A stretch of DNA of 64,000 bases from Salinimicrobium nanhaiense (GCA_012038135.1 JAAVJQ010000004.1:186001-250000), one strand, 5' to 3'. Positions 15,773 to 25,125 are shown, counted from the first letter of the stretch. The notes: generated from the letters alone by a model not told the origin. Made by a program: numbers and translations.

Positions 15773-17602
15773 TTAGAATTTAAAGGTTAGTGAACTATAA
15801 AGAGATCTGCCGGGCATGGGTCGCGAAGGCATACTCTGGTAGGCTTTATCAAAAAGGTTTTGCATCTCCAGGCCGGCCTGCATTCTGCGACCGAAGAAAC
15901 TATAGGAAATTCCTAAGTTCGAAAGGCTGTAGCCCGGCAGCGAGTAATTATTGTCTGACGATGTAAAAACCTGTCCGTTGTACAGGTACTGAAAGTAAGC
16001 AGATAAATTCCTGTACCTGTACCCTGCGGAAGCTGTTATTTTATGTGCAGGAACATAAATAAGATCCTTATCAAGACTTTGATCAACGGCTTTAGTATAT
16101 GCGTAGGTTCCTGAAAAACTTATTTCATGTTCCGCAAACTCCTTCTGCCAGTCGGCCGTTGTTTCTAATCCGTAATTGAGAGCTTTTTTGGTGTTTTCAG
16201 GAAGCCAGAGTCCACTATTGGAAGGCACCCATCGCAGCAGATCTTCTGTCTTAATGACAAATCCAGTAAGACTGAATTTCAGATTTGAAAAATGCAGGTT
16301 TTGTCCCAGTTCTGCCTGCAGGGATTTTTCCGGTTTGAGATCGAGATTTCCGCCCGAATACCAAAAAAGATCATTAAAAGTGGGGATGCGGTAATTACGG
16401 GAAACATTCAGCTTTGCCGAATAAAAATTGGTAAAAGCGTAAGTTACACCTGCCGAAAATAGCAAAGGAGAATTATATCTATCAGAAAAATCTGCTCTTG
16501 CGCTTACTTCATACTTCAGCGGAGAAAGGTCGTGGATAAAAAGCAGTCCCGCAGAGCCCGTATTCCTTTCATTGATGCCTGAAAAATTAGTGCCTTCCCC
16601 TCTCGAATTTTGATACTCCAGAAGTCCGCTAATCCCTGCTTTAGATGACAAATTATACCTCAGGTCATATTTTACTATTCCGGTTTTAGCTTTTCCATAG
16701 CTAAAAATTTCTCTTCCCCTATTTTCGAAATATTTGTAATGTTCATCCAGGTACGCCAGGCGGACATTGGATTTAAAGCTTCCAAAATAGCTATTCCACT
16801 CCAACAGGTTTCGGGAGTTTCTGTCTTCATATTTCGATTTTGATGGTGCCGTTAAAGTTCCCGAAAATCCGCGATCTCCATCAAAATAGTTGGTGTAGAA
16901 TTTCAGAGTGTTGTTATGATCAACCAAATATCCAATTGATAAAGCGAGCTGATCATTGCTAAAATCTCCATTGTCATTGATCTTATCAGAATCGGGATAA
17001 CGAAAATCATTATCACTTTGATGTCGTGCTGCAGCAAATTGCAAACTTAGACGCTCATTTGAATATTCAGAATCGAGGCTGCCGTAACGGGTGTCAAAAC
17101 TGCCATATTTTAACCGGATTTTATTCTGAAGTCCGCGGTTGAACCTAAAGCGGTTGTTTAGATGTACACTGCCTCCAATCGCCCCACTACCATAAAGGAC
17201 ACTGCCTCCACCGGATCTTATCGCCACTTCGTCAAAGCCGGAAGTGAGTATAGTATTAAAATCGGTTTGCCCGGTAAACTGTGAATTGATATTGATCCCA
17301 TTCCAGATCACGGCTGTTTGAGAGGCCGTAGTTCCCCGAAAAGATGCTGAAGCCACCATTCCCGGACCATTTTCTCTAAAGTAAAGCGGAGAATTAAATT
17401 TTAAAACCGATGTCAGTGCCGGCTGATTTTGGTCCAGCACCGAATCCTTTAGCACCTGCACATGATTGGTAGACGAGCTGCGGTGAAGATGAATATCGCT
17501 TAGGATCACCTCCGGCAATTGTTGCAGGGATTCAAGTTGTGCATTAGCCGGAAAGGCTTGCAGCAGTATTATAAATAAGAGATAGTAGACGCTTTTTTTC
17601 AT
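15773..17602 (-). CDS. btuB: TonB-dependent outer-membrane receptor, BtuB-like (cobalamin)
   Basis: A 609-residue TonB receptor. The start at 17602 (or the adjacent ATG at 17605) is chosen because it opens a signal peptide, MKKSVYYLLFIILLQAFPANA. The frame upstream runs into the riboswitch. The plug domain shows the usual order (SVLKFNSPLYFRENG, SASFRGTTASQTAVIWNGI, IRSGGGSVLYGSGAIGG), followed by a 22-strand-type barrel ending in an aromatic C-terminus (YSSLTFKF). It is short for a SusC but normal for vitamin or siderophore receptors. Cobalamin is inferred from the riboswitch directly upstream and the BtuFCD-like genes opposite. Confidence 0.92.
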   Translation of the reverse strand: MKKSVYYLLFIILLQAFPANAQLESLQQLPEVILSDIHLHRSSSTNHVQVLKDSVLDQNQPALTSVLKFNSPLYFRENGPGMVASASFRGTTASQTAVIWNGININSQFTGQTDFNTILTSGFDEVAIRSGGGSVLYGSGAIGGSVHLNNRFRFNRGLQNKIRLKYGSFDTRYGSLDSEYSNERLSLQFAAARHQSDNDFRYPDSDKINDNGDFSNDQLALSIGYLVDHNNTLKFYTNYFDGDRGFSGTLTAPSKSKYEDRNSRNLLEWNSYFGSFKSNVRLAYLDEHYKYFENRGREIFSYGKAKTGIVKYDLRYNLSSKAGISGLLEYQNSRGEGTNFSGINERNTGSAGLLFIHDLSPLKYEVSARADFSDRYNSPLLFSAGVTYAFTNFYSAKLNVSRNYRIPTFNDLFWYSGGNLDLKPEKSLQAELGQNLHFSNLKFSLTGFVIKTEDLLRWVPSNSGLWLPENTKKALNYGLETTADWQKEFAEHEISFSGTYAYTKAVDQSLDKDLIYVPAHKITASAGYRYRNLSAYFQYLYNGQVFTSSDNNYSLPGYSLSNLGISYSFFGRRMQAGLEMQNLFDKAYQSMPSRPMPGRSLYSSLTFKF

Positions 17603-17650
17603 CATCCGCAGGCTTTTTTCCCGAAAGCCTAAAGGTTTTAATTGATAGAA

Positions 17651-17785
17651 AATTGGCAGGTCTCCTGGCTCGCGTCCTTTTGTTGACCTTCCCATCCTTA
17701 ACAGAACAGTGGTATGAAGTGTACAAAAGGCACCCCGATGTCTCGGGACTAAGCTTACAGTTGCGGGAACAGCTCAGGCTTGTTT
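17651..17785 (-). ncRNA. Cobalamin riboswitch upstream of the BtuB-like receptor
   Basis: On the minus strand this region reads through the hallmark parts of the B12 riboswitch in order: GAGCTGTTCCCGCAACTGTAA (5' core), the CATCGGGGTGCC arm, ACCACTGT, GGATGGGAAGG and finally AGCCAGGAGACCTGCC (the Btu box). The element ends about 48 bases before the receptor ATG. Binding of adenosyl- or other cobalamin is expected to shut off receptor and DUF5074 expression. The divergent binding-protein operon has no such element. Confidence 0.95.
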
Positions 17786-17883
17786 GAAGTACGATCGTAG
17801 AAGTACGAAATTAGAAGTCGCACTTAGAGATCGCTTCAAAAGTTAGAAATAATTCGTACTTCGTACTTCTTATTTCTAACTTT
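17786..17883. repeat. Degenerate heptamer array with internal inversion, 14 units
   Basis: Fourteen 7-base units in phase: GAAGTAC, GATCGTA, GAAGTAC, GAAATTA, GAAGTCG, then CACTTAG, AGATCGC, TTCAAAA, GTTAGAA, ATAATTC, then GTACTTC twice, TTATTTC and TAACTTT. The last units are the reverse complement of the first type, so the array is roughly an inverted repeat. It abuts the 5' end of the riboswitch and occupies the place where its promoter should be. Confidence 0.75.
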
Positions 17884-18004
17884 TCCTGATTCCCTTTTAA
17901 TCGAGCTGTTTAATTCTGAAAATCATTCAGAAAAACTCGAACCAAAATTTCAATACGAAAGTAACAATTTCAATTAATCCCACTTCCAAAAATTTAAATA
18001 ATCT

Positions 18005-18012
18005 TACTTTTG
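18005..18012 (+). promoter_or_regulatory. Candidate -7 box (TACTTTTG) of the cobalamin binding-protein operon
   Basis: TACTTTTG fits TAnnTTTG and ends 8 bases before the ATG at 18021, implying a very short leader. No clear -33 TTTG is visible upstream. Confidence 0.4.
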
Positions 18013-18020
18013 ATCCGGCA

Positions 18021-19166
18021 ATGAAATATTTCTCTCACATCCTTTTCCTCCTGTTCGCTTTTCACCTGCTTGGTTGTAAGACCGATGAAAAACGAAAAAA
18101 GCCATTGGAAATCTCTGGCGGACAAGAAATTGAGATCAAATATGCCAGCGGACTTTCCATTGTGGATTTTGGCGACTATTCCATTGTCACTGTTGAAAAC
18201 CCCTGGCCTAAGGCCGATCGTTCCTACAGATATTTACTCGCTGAAGCAGATGCTGAAATTCCCAAAGATGTAAAATTTGATCAGCAAATTGAGGTGCCGG
18301 TGGAACGTGTGGTGGTTACCTCCACCACTCATATTCCCTCTCTGGAAATTCTTGGAGTTGAAAACACCCTCGTTGGTTTTCCCGGCCTGGACTACATTTC
18401 TTCAGAAAAAACCCGAAACCTGATTGCCAACGGTAAGGTCAGGGAGCTGGGCAAAAATGAAGCTTTGAATACCGAAACTCTTTTAGACCTTCGACCAGAT
18501 GTGGTGATTGGTTTCTCCATTGACGGCAGCAACAAAAGCCTGAATACCCTTCAAAAAAGCGGAATTCCGGTTGTCTTTAATGCCGACTGGACCGAGAGCT
18601 CTCCTTTAGGAAAGGTGGAGTGGATCAAATTCTTTGGTGCCTTCTTCGGAAAAATGGAGGCTGCAAATGCCTTTTTTGAAGAGGTAGAACAGGAGTATCT
18701 TAAAGCCAAATCCCTGGCGGCAAAAGCAGACGCAAGGCCAACGGTGCTGGCGGGTGCTATGTATAAGGATCAATGGTATTTACCGGCAGGGAATTCCTGG
18801 CAAGCCATTTTTATTGAAGATGCCAATGCAAACTACCTTTTTGATGATACCGAAGGTACCGGCAGCCTTTCCTTATCTCTGGAAGCAGTACTGGCCGAAG
18901 CCACAAAAGCCGATTTTTGGGTAGGACCGGCACAGTTCACAGCTTACCAAGAATTGCAGGAGGCTTCCCCTCATTACCGGCAGTTCCAGGCATTTCAGGA
19001 TCAAAATGTTTTCACCTTCGCCAGCGAAAAAGGGGAAACCGGCGGAGTTATTTTTTATGAACTGGCTCCTAACCGACCCGATCTTGTGTTGAAGGATCTT
19101 ATTTCTATTTTTCATCCTCAACTGCTCCCCGACTACAAAACCACCTTTTACAAACCCCTCGAATAG
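18021..19166 (+). CDS. btuF: ABC transporter substrate-binding lipoprotein, BtuF-like
   Basis: A 381-residue lipoprotein (lipobox LLGC at Cys19) of the helical-backbone class III binding proteins that deliver cobalamin or siderophores to FecCD permeases. The family core is seen at VERVVVTSTTHIPSLEILG, LVGFPGLDYISS, LLDLRPDVVIGF and a second lobe from about residue 205. Cobalamin specificity is inferred from the divergent riboswitch-controlled receptor. The permease gene starts immediately at its stop codon, so translation is probably coupled. Confidence 0.88.
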   Translation: MKYFSHILFLLFAFHLLGCKTDEKRKKPLEISGGQEIEIKYASGLSIVDFGDYSIVTVENPWPKADRSYRYLLAEADAEIPKDVKFDQQIEVPVERVVVTSTTHIPSLEILGVENTLVGFPGLDYISSEKTRNLIANGKVRELGKNEALNTETLLDLRPDVVIGFSIDGSNKSLNTLQKSGIPVVFNADWTESSPLGKVEWIKFFGAFFGKMEAANAFFEEVEQEYLKAKSLAAKADARPTVLAGAMYKDQWYLPAGNSWQAIFIEDANANYLFDDTEGTGSLSLSLEAVLAEATKADFWVGPAQFTAYQELQEASPHYRQFQAFQDQNVFTFASEKGETGGVIFYELAPNRPDLVLKDLISIFHPQLLPDYKTTFYKPLE

Positions 19167-20198
19167 TTGCAAAGCTCCCGACCTTATATCATCAGCCTCC
19201 TCGTACTGTTGCTTTGTACAGTAGGCGCGTGGTTTTTGAATATAAGTCTGGGATCGGTAAACATTCCATTTGGGGAGGTGCTTACAGTTCTTTTTTCTTC
19301 GGAAGCCGAAAACAGCAACTGGCAGTATATCATCATGGAATACAGGATCCCTAAGGCTCTGACTTCGGTTTTGGCAGGTTCGGGACTGGCGGTTAGCGGG
19401 ATGCTCATGCAAACCATGTTCAGGAATCCATTAGCAGGTCCTTATGTTTTGGGTTTAAGCAGTGGCGCCAGTCTGGGCGTGGCTTTGGTGCTTATGGGTG
19501 CCTCTCTTTTTGGTGGATTAGCAGGAAGCGTGCTTTTTTCGAGCTGGGGATTGGTGTTGGCTTCAAGTTTGGGAAGTTTACTGGTGCTCCTGGCTGTGAT
19601 GCTGGCTTCAGTTAGGTTAAAGGATACGATGGCTATTCTTATCATTGGGTTGATGTTCGCCAGTTTGAGTTCGGCGGTGGTGAGTGTGCTGGCATATTTT
19701 AGTCCGGCGGCACAGCTGCAGCAGTACGTCTTCTGGTCCTACGGAAGTGTGGGCGATCTTTCCTGGACAGAGCTGGGGGTGCTGAGTATTTTCTGGACCT
19801 CCGGAATTGCCATTGCGCTTTTCAGCATTAAAAATCTGAATTCTCTCCTGTTGGGGGAGCAATACGCCCGAAGTCTCGGTATGAACATTGGCCGTAACCG
19901 GGCGCTGCTCATCATTTCAACAAGCCTCCTGGCCGGAAGCATTACAGCCTTTGCAGGGCCGATTGCTTTTGTAGGCCTGGCAGTTCCACATTTGATAAGA
20001 CAGGTGGTGCCGGGAAACGATCATAAGATCCTCCTGCCCGCAGTCATTTTTGGCGGAGCAATTTTGATGCTGCTCTGCGATATTGTTGCACAATTGCCGG
20101 GTAGCGAACACACCCTACCCATAAATGCCATAACTTCCCTGGTGGGAGCACCGGTAGTGATCTGGCTCCTGGTAAGGAAACGAAAATTCATCTTTTAG
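19167..20198 (+). CDS. btuC: FecCD-family ABC permease, BtuC-like
   Basis: A 343-residue inner-membrane permease with about ten helices. A TTG directly after the upstream TAG is the only reasonable start: the frame is closed just before it, and the first internal Met would delete the first helix. Conserved FecCD parts include RIPKALTSVLAGSGLAVSG, NPLAGPYVLGLSSGASLG and FAGPIAFVGLAVPHLIR, the last near the ATPase-contacting loop. It is second in the binding protein-permease-ATPase operon. Confidence 0.9.
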   Translation: MQSSRPYIISLLVLLLCTVGAWFLNISLGSVNIPFGEVLTVLFSSEAENSNWQYIIMEYRIPKALTSVLAGSGLAVSGMLMQTMFRNPLAGPYVLGLSSGASLGVALVLMGASLFGGLAGSVLFSSWGLVLASSLGSLLVLLAVMLASVRLKDTMAILIIGLMFASLSSAVVSVLAYFSPAAQLQQYVFWSYGSVGDLSWTELGVLSIFWTSGIAIALFSIKNLNSLLLGEQYARSLGMNIGRNRALLIISTSLLAGSITAFAGPIAFVGLAVPHLIRQVVPGNDHKILLPAVIFGGAILMLLCDIVAQLPGSEHTLPINAITSLVGAPVVIWLLVRKRKFIF

Positions 20199-20278
20199 CC
20201 ATAGGAACAACAGCAAAAAATATCATTCTAAAGACCGAATCTCTCAGGATCGGGTACAGGAAAAAGCAACTGGAGACA

Positions 20279-20995
20279 GTGGTAGCTTCAGATATTGATA
20301 TTGATGTTGCTGAAGGAGAACTTACCGCGGTGATTGGTATTAACGGGGTGGGAAAATCCACTTTTTTGAGAACCATTTCGGGAATTCAACCTGCTCTTTC
20401 GGGAAGGATCCTTATAAACGCTGAAGCTCGGGAAGATATTCCGCCGCAACAGCTGGCCAAACTTATAAGCCTGGTGCTTACAGAACAGCCTCTGTCTAAA
20501 AACCTCAGCGTAGCCGAATTGGTAGCTCTCGGTAGACAGCCTTACACTAACTGGATAGGAACATTGAGTGCTGAAGATCGAAAAATGGTAAAAAATGCTC
20601 TGGCTTTAGTGAACATTGAAGACCTGCAGAACAAAAAGTGCTATGAACTGAGTGACGGACAGCTGCAAAAAGTACTTATTGCCCGGGCTTTGGCACAAGA
20701 CACCAAAATGATGATCCTTGATGAACCCACCTCACACCTTGATATGTACCACAAGGCGCAGGTGCTAAAACTCTTAAAACAACTCAGTAATCAAACGGGG
20801 AAAGCTATTATTTTTGCCACACATGAAATCAATCTGGCTTTGCAGCTGTGTGATAAGATCATCCTCATGAAACCCGGAGAAGTGATTCAGGGTGTGCCGA
20901 AACAGCTCATTCAAAAAGGGCATTTTGAGAGCATCTTTCCTTCAGACCTTATTGTTTTCGATCCGGAGACGGAAACCTTCAGAATAAAAACCTGA
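20279..20995 (+). CDS. btuD: ABC transporter ATP-binding protein, BtuD/FecE-like
   Basis: ATPase of the cobalamin-type importer. The coordinates use the only standard start (GTG 20279, 238 residues), but coding clearly extends upstream: the frame is open back to a TAG at 20102 and reads ILKTESLRIGYRKK from about 20225, which is the normal first strand and A-loop Tyr of such ATPases. No ATG, GTG or TTG exists there; only ATT/ATA/ATC/CTG codons do. Walker A is GINGVGKST, the signature is LSDGQ (LSGGQ variant) and Walker B is MMILDEPTSHLD. It is third in the operon. Confidence 0.88.
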   Translation: MVASDIDIDVAEGELTAVIGINGVGKSTFLRTISGIQPALSGRILINAEAREDIPPQQLAKLISLVLTEQPLSKNLSVAELVALGRQPYTNWIGTLSAEDRKMVKNALALVNIEDLQNKKCYELSDGQLQKVLIARALAQDTKMMILDEPTSHLDMYHKAQVLKLLKQLSNQTGKAIIFATHEINLALQLCDKIILMKPGEVIQGVPKQLIQKGHFESIFPSDLIVFDPETETFRIKT

Positions 20996-21025
20996 AAATA
21001 CTATCTTTGAGCAAACCTCCTGCTC

Positions 21026-22333
21026 ATGACCGATTTTAGTCTCATCGCCCTCTCCTTCTCCATTCTGATATTTGGTGGTGTTCTGGGATATTTTCTTTCT
21101 GGCCTTAGAAGTAAAAGCCTTCAGAAATTGCTTTCAGAAAAAAATAATCAGCTCAATCAGCAGTTTTTGGATGCATGTAAAGAGCGTGAGCAAATAAGGA
21201 CTCAGAAAGACCTTTTGAATACCAGTTTAACCGAACGAAATTCAGAATACAAAAATCTTCAGCAAAAGCTGGAAGAACAAAAAGCCGATCTGGAGAAACT
21301 TCAGGAGAAATTCAGCAAAGAATTTGAAAACCTTGCAAATAGAATTCTGGAGCAGAAATCTGAAAAATTCACCTCTATAAACAAAGAAAATATTGCGCAG
21401 ATCCTACATCCGCTTCAGGAGAAAATAAAGACTTTTGAAGAGAAGGTGGAAAAGAATTCGAATGATTTTATTGAACGACATGCGGCACTGGGACAACAAC
21501 TCCAGCATTTGCATGTGCAGAATATCAAGATAAGTGAAGAGGCCAATAATCTTACGCGGGCCCTAAAAGGGGAAAATAAGACCCAGGGGAACTGGGGAGA
21601 ATTGATCCTGGAGCGCGTGCTGGAAAAATCGGGTTTAGCGAAAGACAGGGAATATTTTGTACAGCAGTCTCATCAAACTGAAGATGGAAAAAAACTCCTG
21701 CCAGATGTGGTACTGCATCTGCCGGGAGATAAGCGGATGGTCATTGATTCTAAGGTCTCCCTGCTGGCTTATGAGAAATATATCAATGAAGAAAATGAAG
21801 ACCGGCGGCAAAAATTTCTAAAAGAGCACCTGCGCTCGCTTAACTCACATATTCAGGATCTGAGCTCAAAGAAGTACGAGGACTTGTATAAAATGCAATC
21901 TCCGGATTTTGTGCTGATGTTCATTCCCGTAGAACCGGCTCTTTACCTGGCGCAAAATATGGATACCTCTTTTTTCTATACCGCCTTTCAAAAGAATATT
22001 TTACTGGTAAGCCCTACCACTTTATTATCTGTTTTGAGAACTATTGACACCTTATGGAGCAATGAAAAACAACAGCAAAATGCGCTGGAGATCGCAAATC
22101 ATGCCGCTTCGCTTTACCATAAGTTCAAATTATTATTAGATGAACTGGAATTGGTGGGGAACAGGCTGAAATCAACCACCTCAGCTTACGATGGCGCAAT
22201 GAAGAAGCTTACTGGGCAACAAAATCTCATCAAGGATATTGACCAACTGGAAGCCCTTGGCATCTCTCCCAAACAAAAACTTTCGCAAAAATGGCTTTCC
22301 CAGGCAAATGGGGAAGAAAATCAATTGAATTAG
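21026..22333 (+). CDS. rmuC: DNA recombination protein RmuC
   Basis: A 435-residue protein with an N-terminal membrane helix (about 5-24), a long coiled coil (about 30-125, rich in E, K, Q, L) and the RmuC nuclease-like domain from about 185 (GNWGELILERVLEKSGL, LPDVVLHLPGDKRMVIDSKVSL). In E. coli RmuC limits inversion at short inverted repeats, but its activity is poorly defined. The stop is one base from the next ATG, so it heads a run of four tightly packed genes. Confidence 0.93.
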   Translation: MTDFSLIALSFSILIFGGVLGYFLSGLRSKSLQKLLSEKNNQLNQQFLDACKEREQIRTQKDLLNTSLTERNSEYKNLQQKLEEQKADLEKLQEKFSKEFENLANRILEQKSEKFTSINKENIAQILHPLQEKIKTFEEKVEKNSNDFIERHAALGQQLQHLHVQNIKISEEANNLTRALKGENKTQGNWGELILERVLEKSGLAKDREYFVQQSHQTEDGKKLLPDVVLHLPGDKRMVIDSKVSLLAYEKYINEENEDRRQKFLKEHLRSLNSHIQDLSSKKYEDLYKMQSPDFVLMFIPVEPALYLAQNMDTSFFYTAFQKNILLVSPTTLLSVLRTIDTLWSNEKQQQNALEIANHAASLYHKFKLLLDELELVGNRLKSTTSAYDGAMKKLTGQQNLIKDIDQLEALGISPKQKLSQKWLSQANGEENQLN

Positions 22334-22334
22334 T

Positions 22335-23477
22335 ATGAAAAAAATTTACACTTTAACTCTTTTCTATTTTTCCAGCTTGTTATTTACTCCGGCTGCTGCC
22401 CAGGAAATTTACTTTCCAGAAGCTGGAACATGGGCAGAAAAACCAGCTTCCGATTACAATATTGATGTCTCTAAAGCGATCGAATTTGCACAGAATAATG
22501 AGTATTCAGAATCAAAAGACCTGCGGCAGGCAATCCTAAAAGGCTTCCAAAATGAACCATACCATGAATTACTTGGACCTACCAAACAACGAGGTGGTCC
22601 CGCCGGAATGATCCTTAAAAATGGATTTATCATAGCGCAATGGGGAGACACAAAAAGGGTGGACATGACCTTTAGTGTGACAAAAAGTTTTCTTGCTACC
22701 ACAGCGATGCTTGCACTTGATTCGGGATTAATAGCGAATGTAGAGGAACCGGTAGAAAAATATGTTTGGAACGACACTTTTGAGGGACCTCATAACAGTA
22801 AGATCACCTGGGAACATTTGCTCCACCAGACATCTGACTGGAGCGGACAACTGTGGGGTAGCTTTGACTGGGCAGACAGACCTTCTTCCCAGCAGAACAT
22901 AGATCAATGGCGGGCAAGAGTACTACAAGAACCAGGAACTTCTTTTAAATACAATGATGTGCGGGTGAATGTGCTGGCGTATTCTCTGCTTAACGTTTTT
23001 AGGAAACCACTACCACAGGTGCTTAAGGAGCAAATCATGGATCCTATAGATGCTTCGCCCACCTGGCGCTGGTATGGATATGAAAATTCCTGGGTGACCA
23101 TTGATGGCCTAAAAATGCAGTCGGTTAGTGGCGGCGGACATTCCGGTGGCGGTTTGTTCATCAATACAGAAGATATGGCCCGGTTGGGTTTGCTGTACAT
23201 GAATGACGGTGAATGGGACGGAGAGCAATTACTTTCCTCACAAAGTATTGAGAAAGCCCTGGAATCTTCAGAAGCTAATCCATCTTACGGATATATGTGG
23301 TGGCTCAACCGTGGGAACCGAAAATGGGAAAATGTTCCCGATCATGTATTCTATGCAGCGGGATTTGGCGGAAATTTTATAGTCATTGATCGCGAAAAGA
23401 ACCTGGTAGTAGTGATGCGGTGGCTGGAACCTTCCAAAATCGAAGAATTTATGAACCTGCTTTACCAAAATTTATAA
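22335..23477 (+). CDS. Serine hydrolase, beta-lactamase class C/PBP4* family
   Basis: A 380-residue exported serine hydrolase (signal MKKIYTLTLFYFSSLLFTPAAAQ). The SxxK motif is S-V-T-K with nucleophile Ser114 and Lys117. Tyr206 in YND occupies the Y-x-N position, and HSGGGL near residue 270 stands for the KTG triad. The fold covers beta-lactamases, DD-peptidases and esterases. The exact activity cannot be inferred, and no resistance role should be assumed. It is co-transcribed with rmuC and a thioesterase. Confidence 0.88.
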   Translation: MKKIYTLTLFYFSSLLFTPAAAQEIYFPEAGTWAEKPASDYNIDVSKAIEFAQNNEYSESKDLRQAILKGFQNEPYHELLGPTKQRGGPAGMILKNGFIIAQWGDTKRVDMTFSVTKSFLATTAMLALDSGLIANVEEPVEKYVWNDTFEGPHNSKITWEHLLHQTSDWSGQLWGSFDWADRPSSQQNIDQWRARVLQEPGTSFKYNDVRVNVLAYSLLNVFRKPLPQVLKEQIMDPIDASPTWRWYGYENSWVTIDGLKMQSVSGGGHSGGGLFINTEDMARLGLLYMNDGEWDGEQLLSSQSIEKALESSEANPSYGYMWWLNRGNRKWENVPDHVFYAAGFGGNFIVIDREKNLVVVMRWLEPSKIEEFMNLLYQNL

Positions 23478-23478
23478 A

Positions 23479-24024
23479 ATGGATATCAAGTTTAAAACCG
23501 TAGCCGATTCTCAGGTTACTATTTCTGAGCTCATGCTTCCCTCCCATTCCAATTTCAACGGAAAAATTCACGGAGGTTATATTTTGTCCCTGCTTGACCA
23601 GATTGCCTTTGCCTGCGCCTCAAAGCATTCCGGCGTCTATTGTGTGACAGCCAGTGTGGACACAGTAGACTTTTTGAATCCCATAGAGATAGGAGAACTG
23701 GTGACGATGAAAGCCTCTGTAAATTATATTGGGAACAGCTCCATGGTTATTGGAATTCGTGTTGAAGCCGAAAACATCCAGACCGGGGCCTGCAAACACT
23801 GCAATTCCTCTTACTTCACCATGGTCGCAAAAGACTCCACCGGAAAATCTCTAAAAGTACCGGGTCTTATCTTAAGATCTAAAGATGAGATACGACGTTT
23901 TGCAAAAAGCATCAAGAGGTACGAGAATAAAGTAAAACGAAAAAAAGAATTCAATGAAACAGATTTTATTCATGAAGAATACCTGCACATACAGGAGCTT
24001 GATAACGTAAAGATCGAGCAATAG
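23479..24024 (+). CDS. Acyl-CoA thioesterase, hotdog fold (YciA/BFIT type)
   Basis: A 181-residue hotdog protein that hydrolyses acyl-CoA to free acid and CoA. The helix-leading motif NFNGKIHGGYILSLLDQIAF holds the conserved Asn/His/Asp-type residues, followed by the TASVDTVDFLNPIEIGELV strand. A lysine-rich C-terminal extension (about 140-181) is added to the single domain. Chain-length preference is unknown. It starts one base after the hydrolase stop. Confidence 0.9.
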   Translation: MDIKFKTVADSQVTISELMLPSHSNFNGKIHGGYILSLLDQIAFACASKHSGVYCVTASVDTVDFLNPIEIGELVTMKASVNYIGNSSMVIGIRVEAENIQTGACKHCNSSYFTMVAKDSTGKSLKVPGLILRSKDEIRRFAKSIKRYENKVKRKKEFNETDFIHEEYLHIQELDNVKIEQ

Positions 24025-24993
24025 GTGAAATTTAACGGATTTATAGCCGCACTCCTGTTCTCGATACTGGTCTCCTGGTTTCTCCCGCAGGGGCCGGAAG
24101 TCCTGCCGTTAAAAACGATCACCGATATTGGAATTGGCTTCATCTTTTTCTTCTACGGATTAAAACTTTCTCCGGCTGAATTTAAAGCGGGATTCAGTAA
24201 TTACCGGATCCATATTCTTATTCAGCTTACCACTTTTGTCATTTTCCCCATGATTGTGCTGGCTTTCACGCCTTTTTTTGAAGAAGGGACCTCCTCTCAA
24301 CTTTGGTTATCCTTGTTTTTTCTGGGAGCTCTACCCTCTACCGTTAGCTCTTCAATAGTGATGGTTTCCCTGGCCAGAGGAGATATCCCTACCGCAATAT
24401 TCAATGCCAGTCTTTCGGGATTGATCGGGATCGTGGCGACTCCGTTATGGATGAGCCTTTTCATGGCAGCCTCTTCAGACTTTCAATTTGGTGCAGTGGT
24501 GCAAAAGCTCTTCATTCAGATCATCTTACCACTGCTCATTGGATTATTCCTTCAGAAATACCTGGGAAATTCGGCCAGAAAAAATTCAAAGAAAATCAGC
24601 TTTTTTGACAAGTCGGTAATTGTATTGATCGTCTACTCCAGTTTTAGCAGTGCCTTCTCTTCAGATTTATTTACCACAGTTGGTCTTCCCGATCTTCTGA
24701 AGCTTACAGCTTTGGTTACAGTCCTCTTCTTTGCCGTTTACTTTGGGCTCGGAATAGTATCACGATGGATGAAGCTTTCTACTGAAGATGAGATCACCGC
24801 CAGATTCTGCGGAACGAAAAAGTCACTGGTGCATGGATCTGTAATGGTGAAGGTCATCTTTGGAAATAGCGCGGCAAATGCTTTATACCTTCTACCCATT
24901 ATGCTTTACCATATCCTGCAGTTGCTGGTGATCGCTGTCTTTGCCGAAAAATACAGAACACGAAGATTATCTGTAACAGATCCTGACGTCTGA
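24025..24993 (+). CDS. Bile acid:sodium symporter-like (SBF-like/DUF4137) transporter
   Basis: A 322-residue membrane protein with about nine to ten helices, related to the SBF-like branch of the BASS superfamily (conserved IGIGFIFFFYGLKLSP and FFLGALPSTVSSSIVMVSLA, the latter the crossover region). A GTG start immediately follows the previous TAG, and the frame is closed before it. The usual substrate guess is an organic anion with sodium, but it is unproven. Last gene of the rmuC run. Confidence 0.88.
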   Translation: MKFNGFIAALLFSILVSWFLPQGPEVLPLKTITDIGIGFIFFFYGLKLSPAEFKAGFSNYRIHILIQLTTFVIFPMIVLAFTPFFEEGTSSQLWLSLFFLGALPSTVSSSIVMVSLARGDIPTAIFNASLSGLIGIVATPLWMSLFMAASSDFQFGAVVQKLFIQIILPLLIGLFLQKYLGNSARKNSKKISFFDKSVIVLIVYSSFSSAFSSDLFTTVGLPDLLKLTALVTVLFFAVYFGLGIVSRWMKLSTEDEITARFCGTKKSLVHGSVMVKVIFGNSAANALYLLPIMLYHILQLLVIAVFAEKYRTRRLSVTDPDV

Positions 24994-25125
24994 TTTTTTT
25001 TCTACTGGCACTTCCGTAAATTTGTTAGAATTTTGTTAATTTAACCTCACTGGTCTTTTTGAAGAGAAGTCTTCTTTTTTTCAGCACAAACATAGGATAC
25101 CAGTAATATGACCTAAACATTAAAA

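Noticed and set aside
22335..23477. Serine hydrolase considered as a beta-lactamase resistance gene
   Set aside because: The SxxK fold is shared by esterases and peptidases. The surroundings are housekeeping and no resistance-specific motif is seen.
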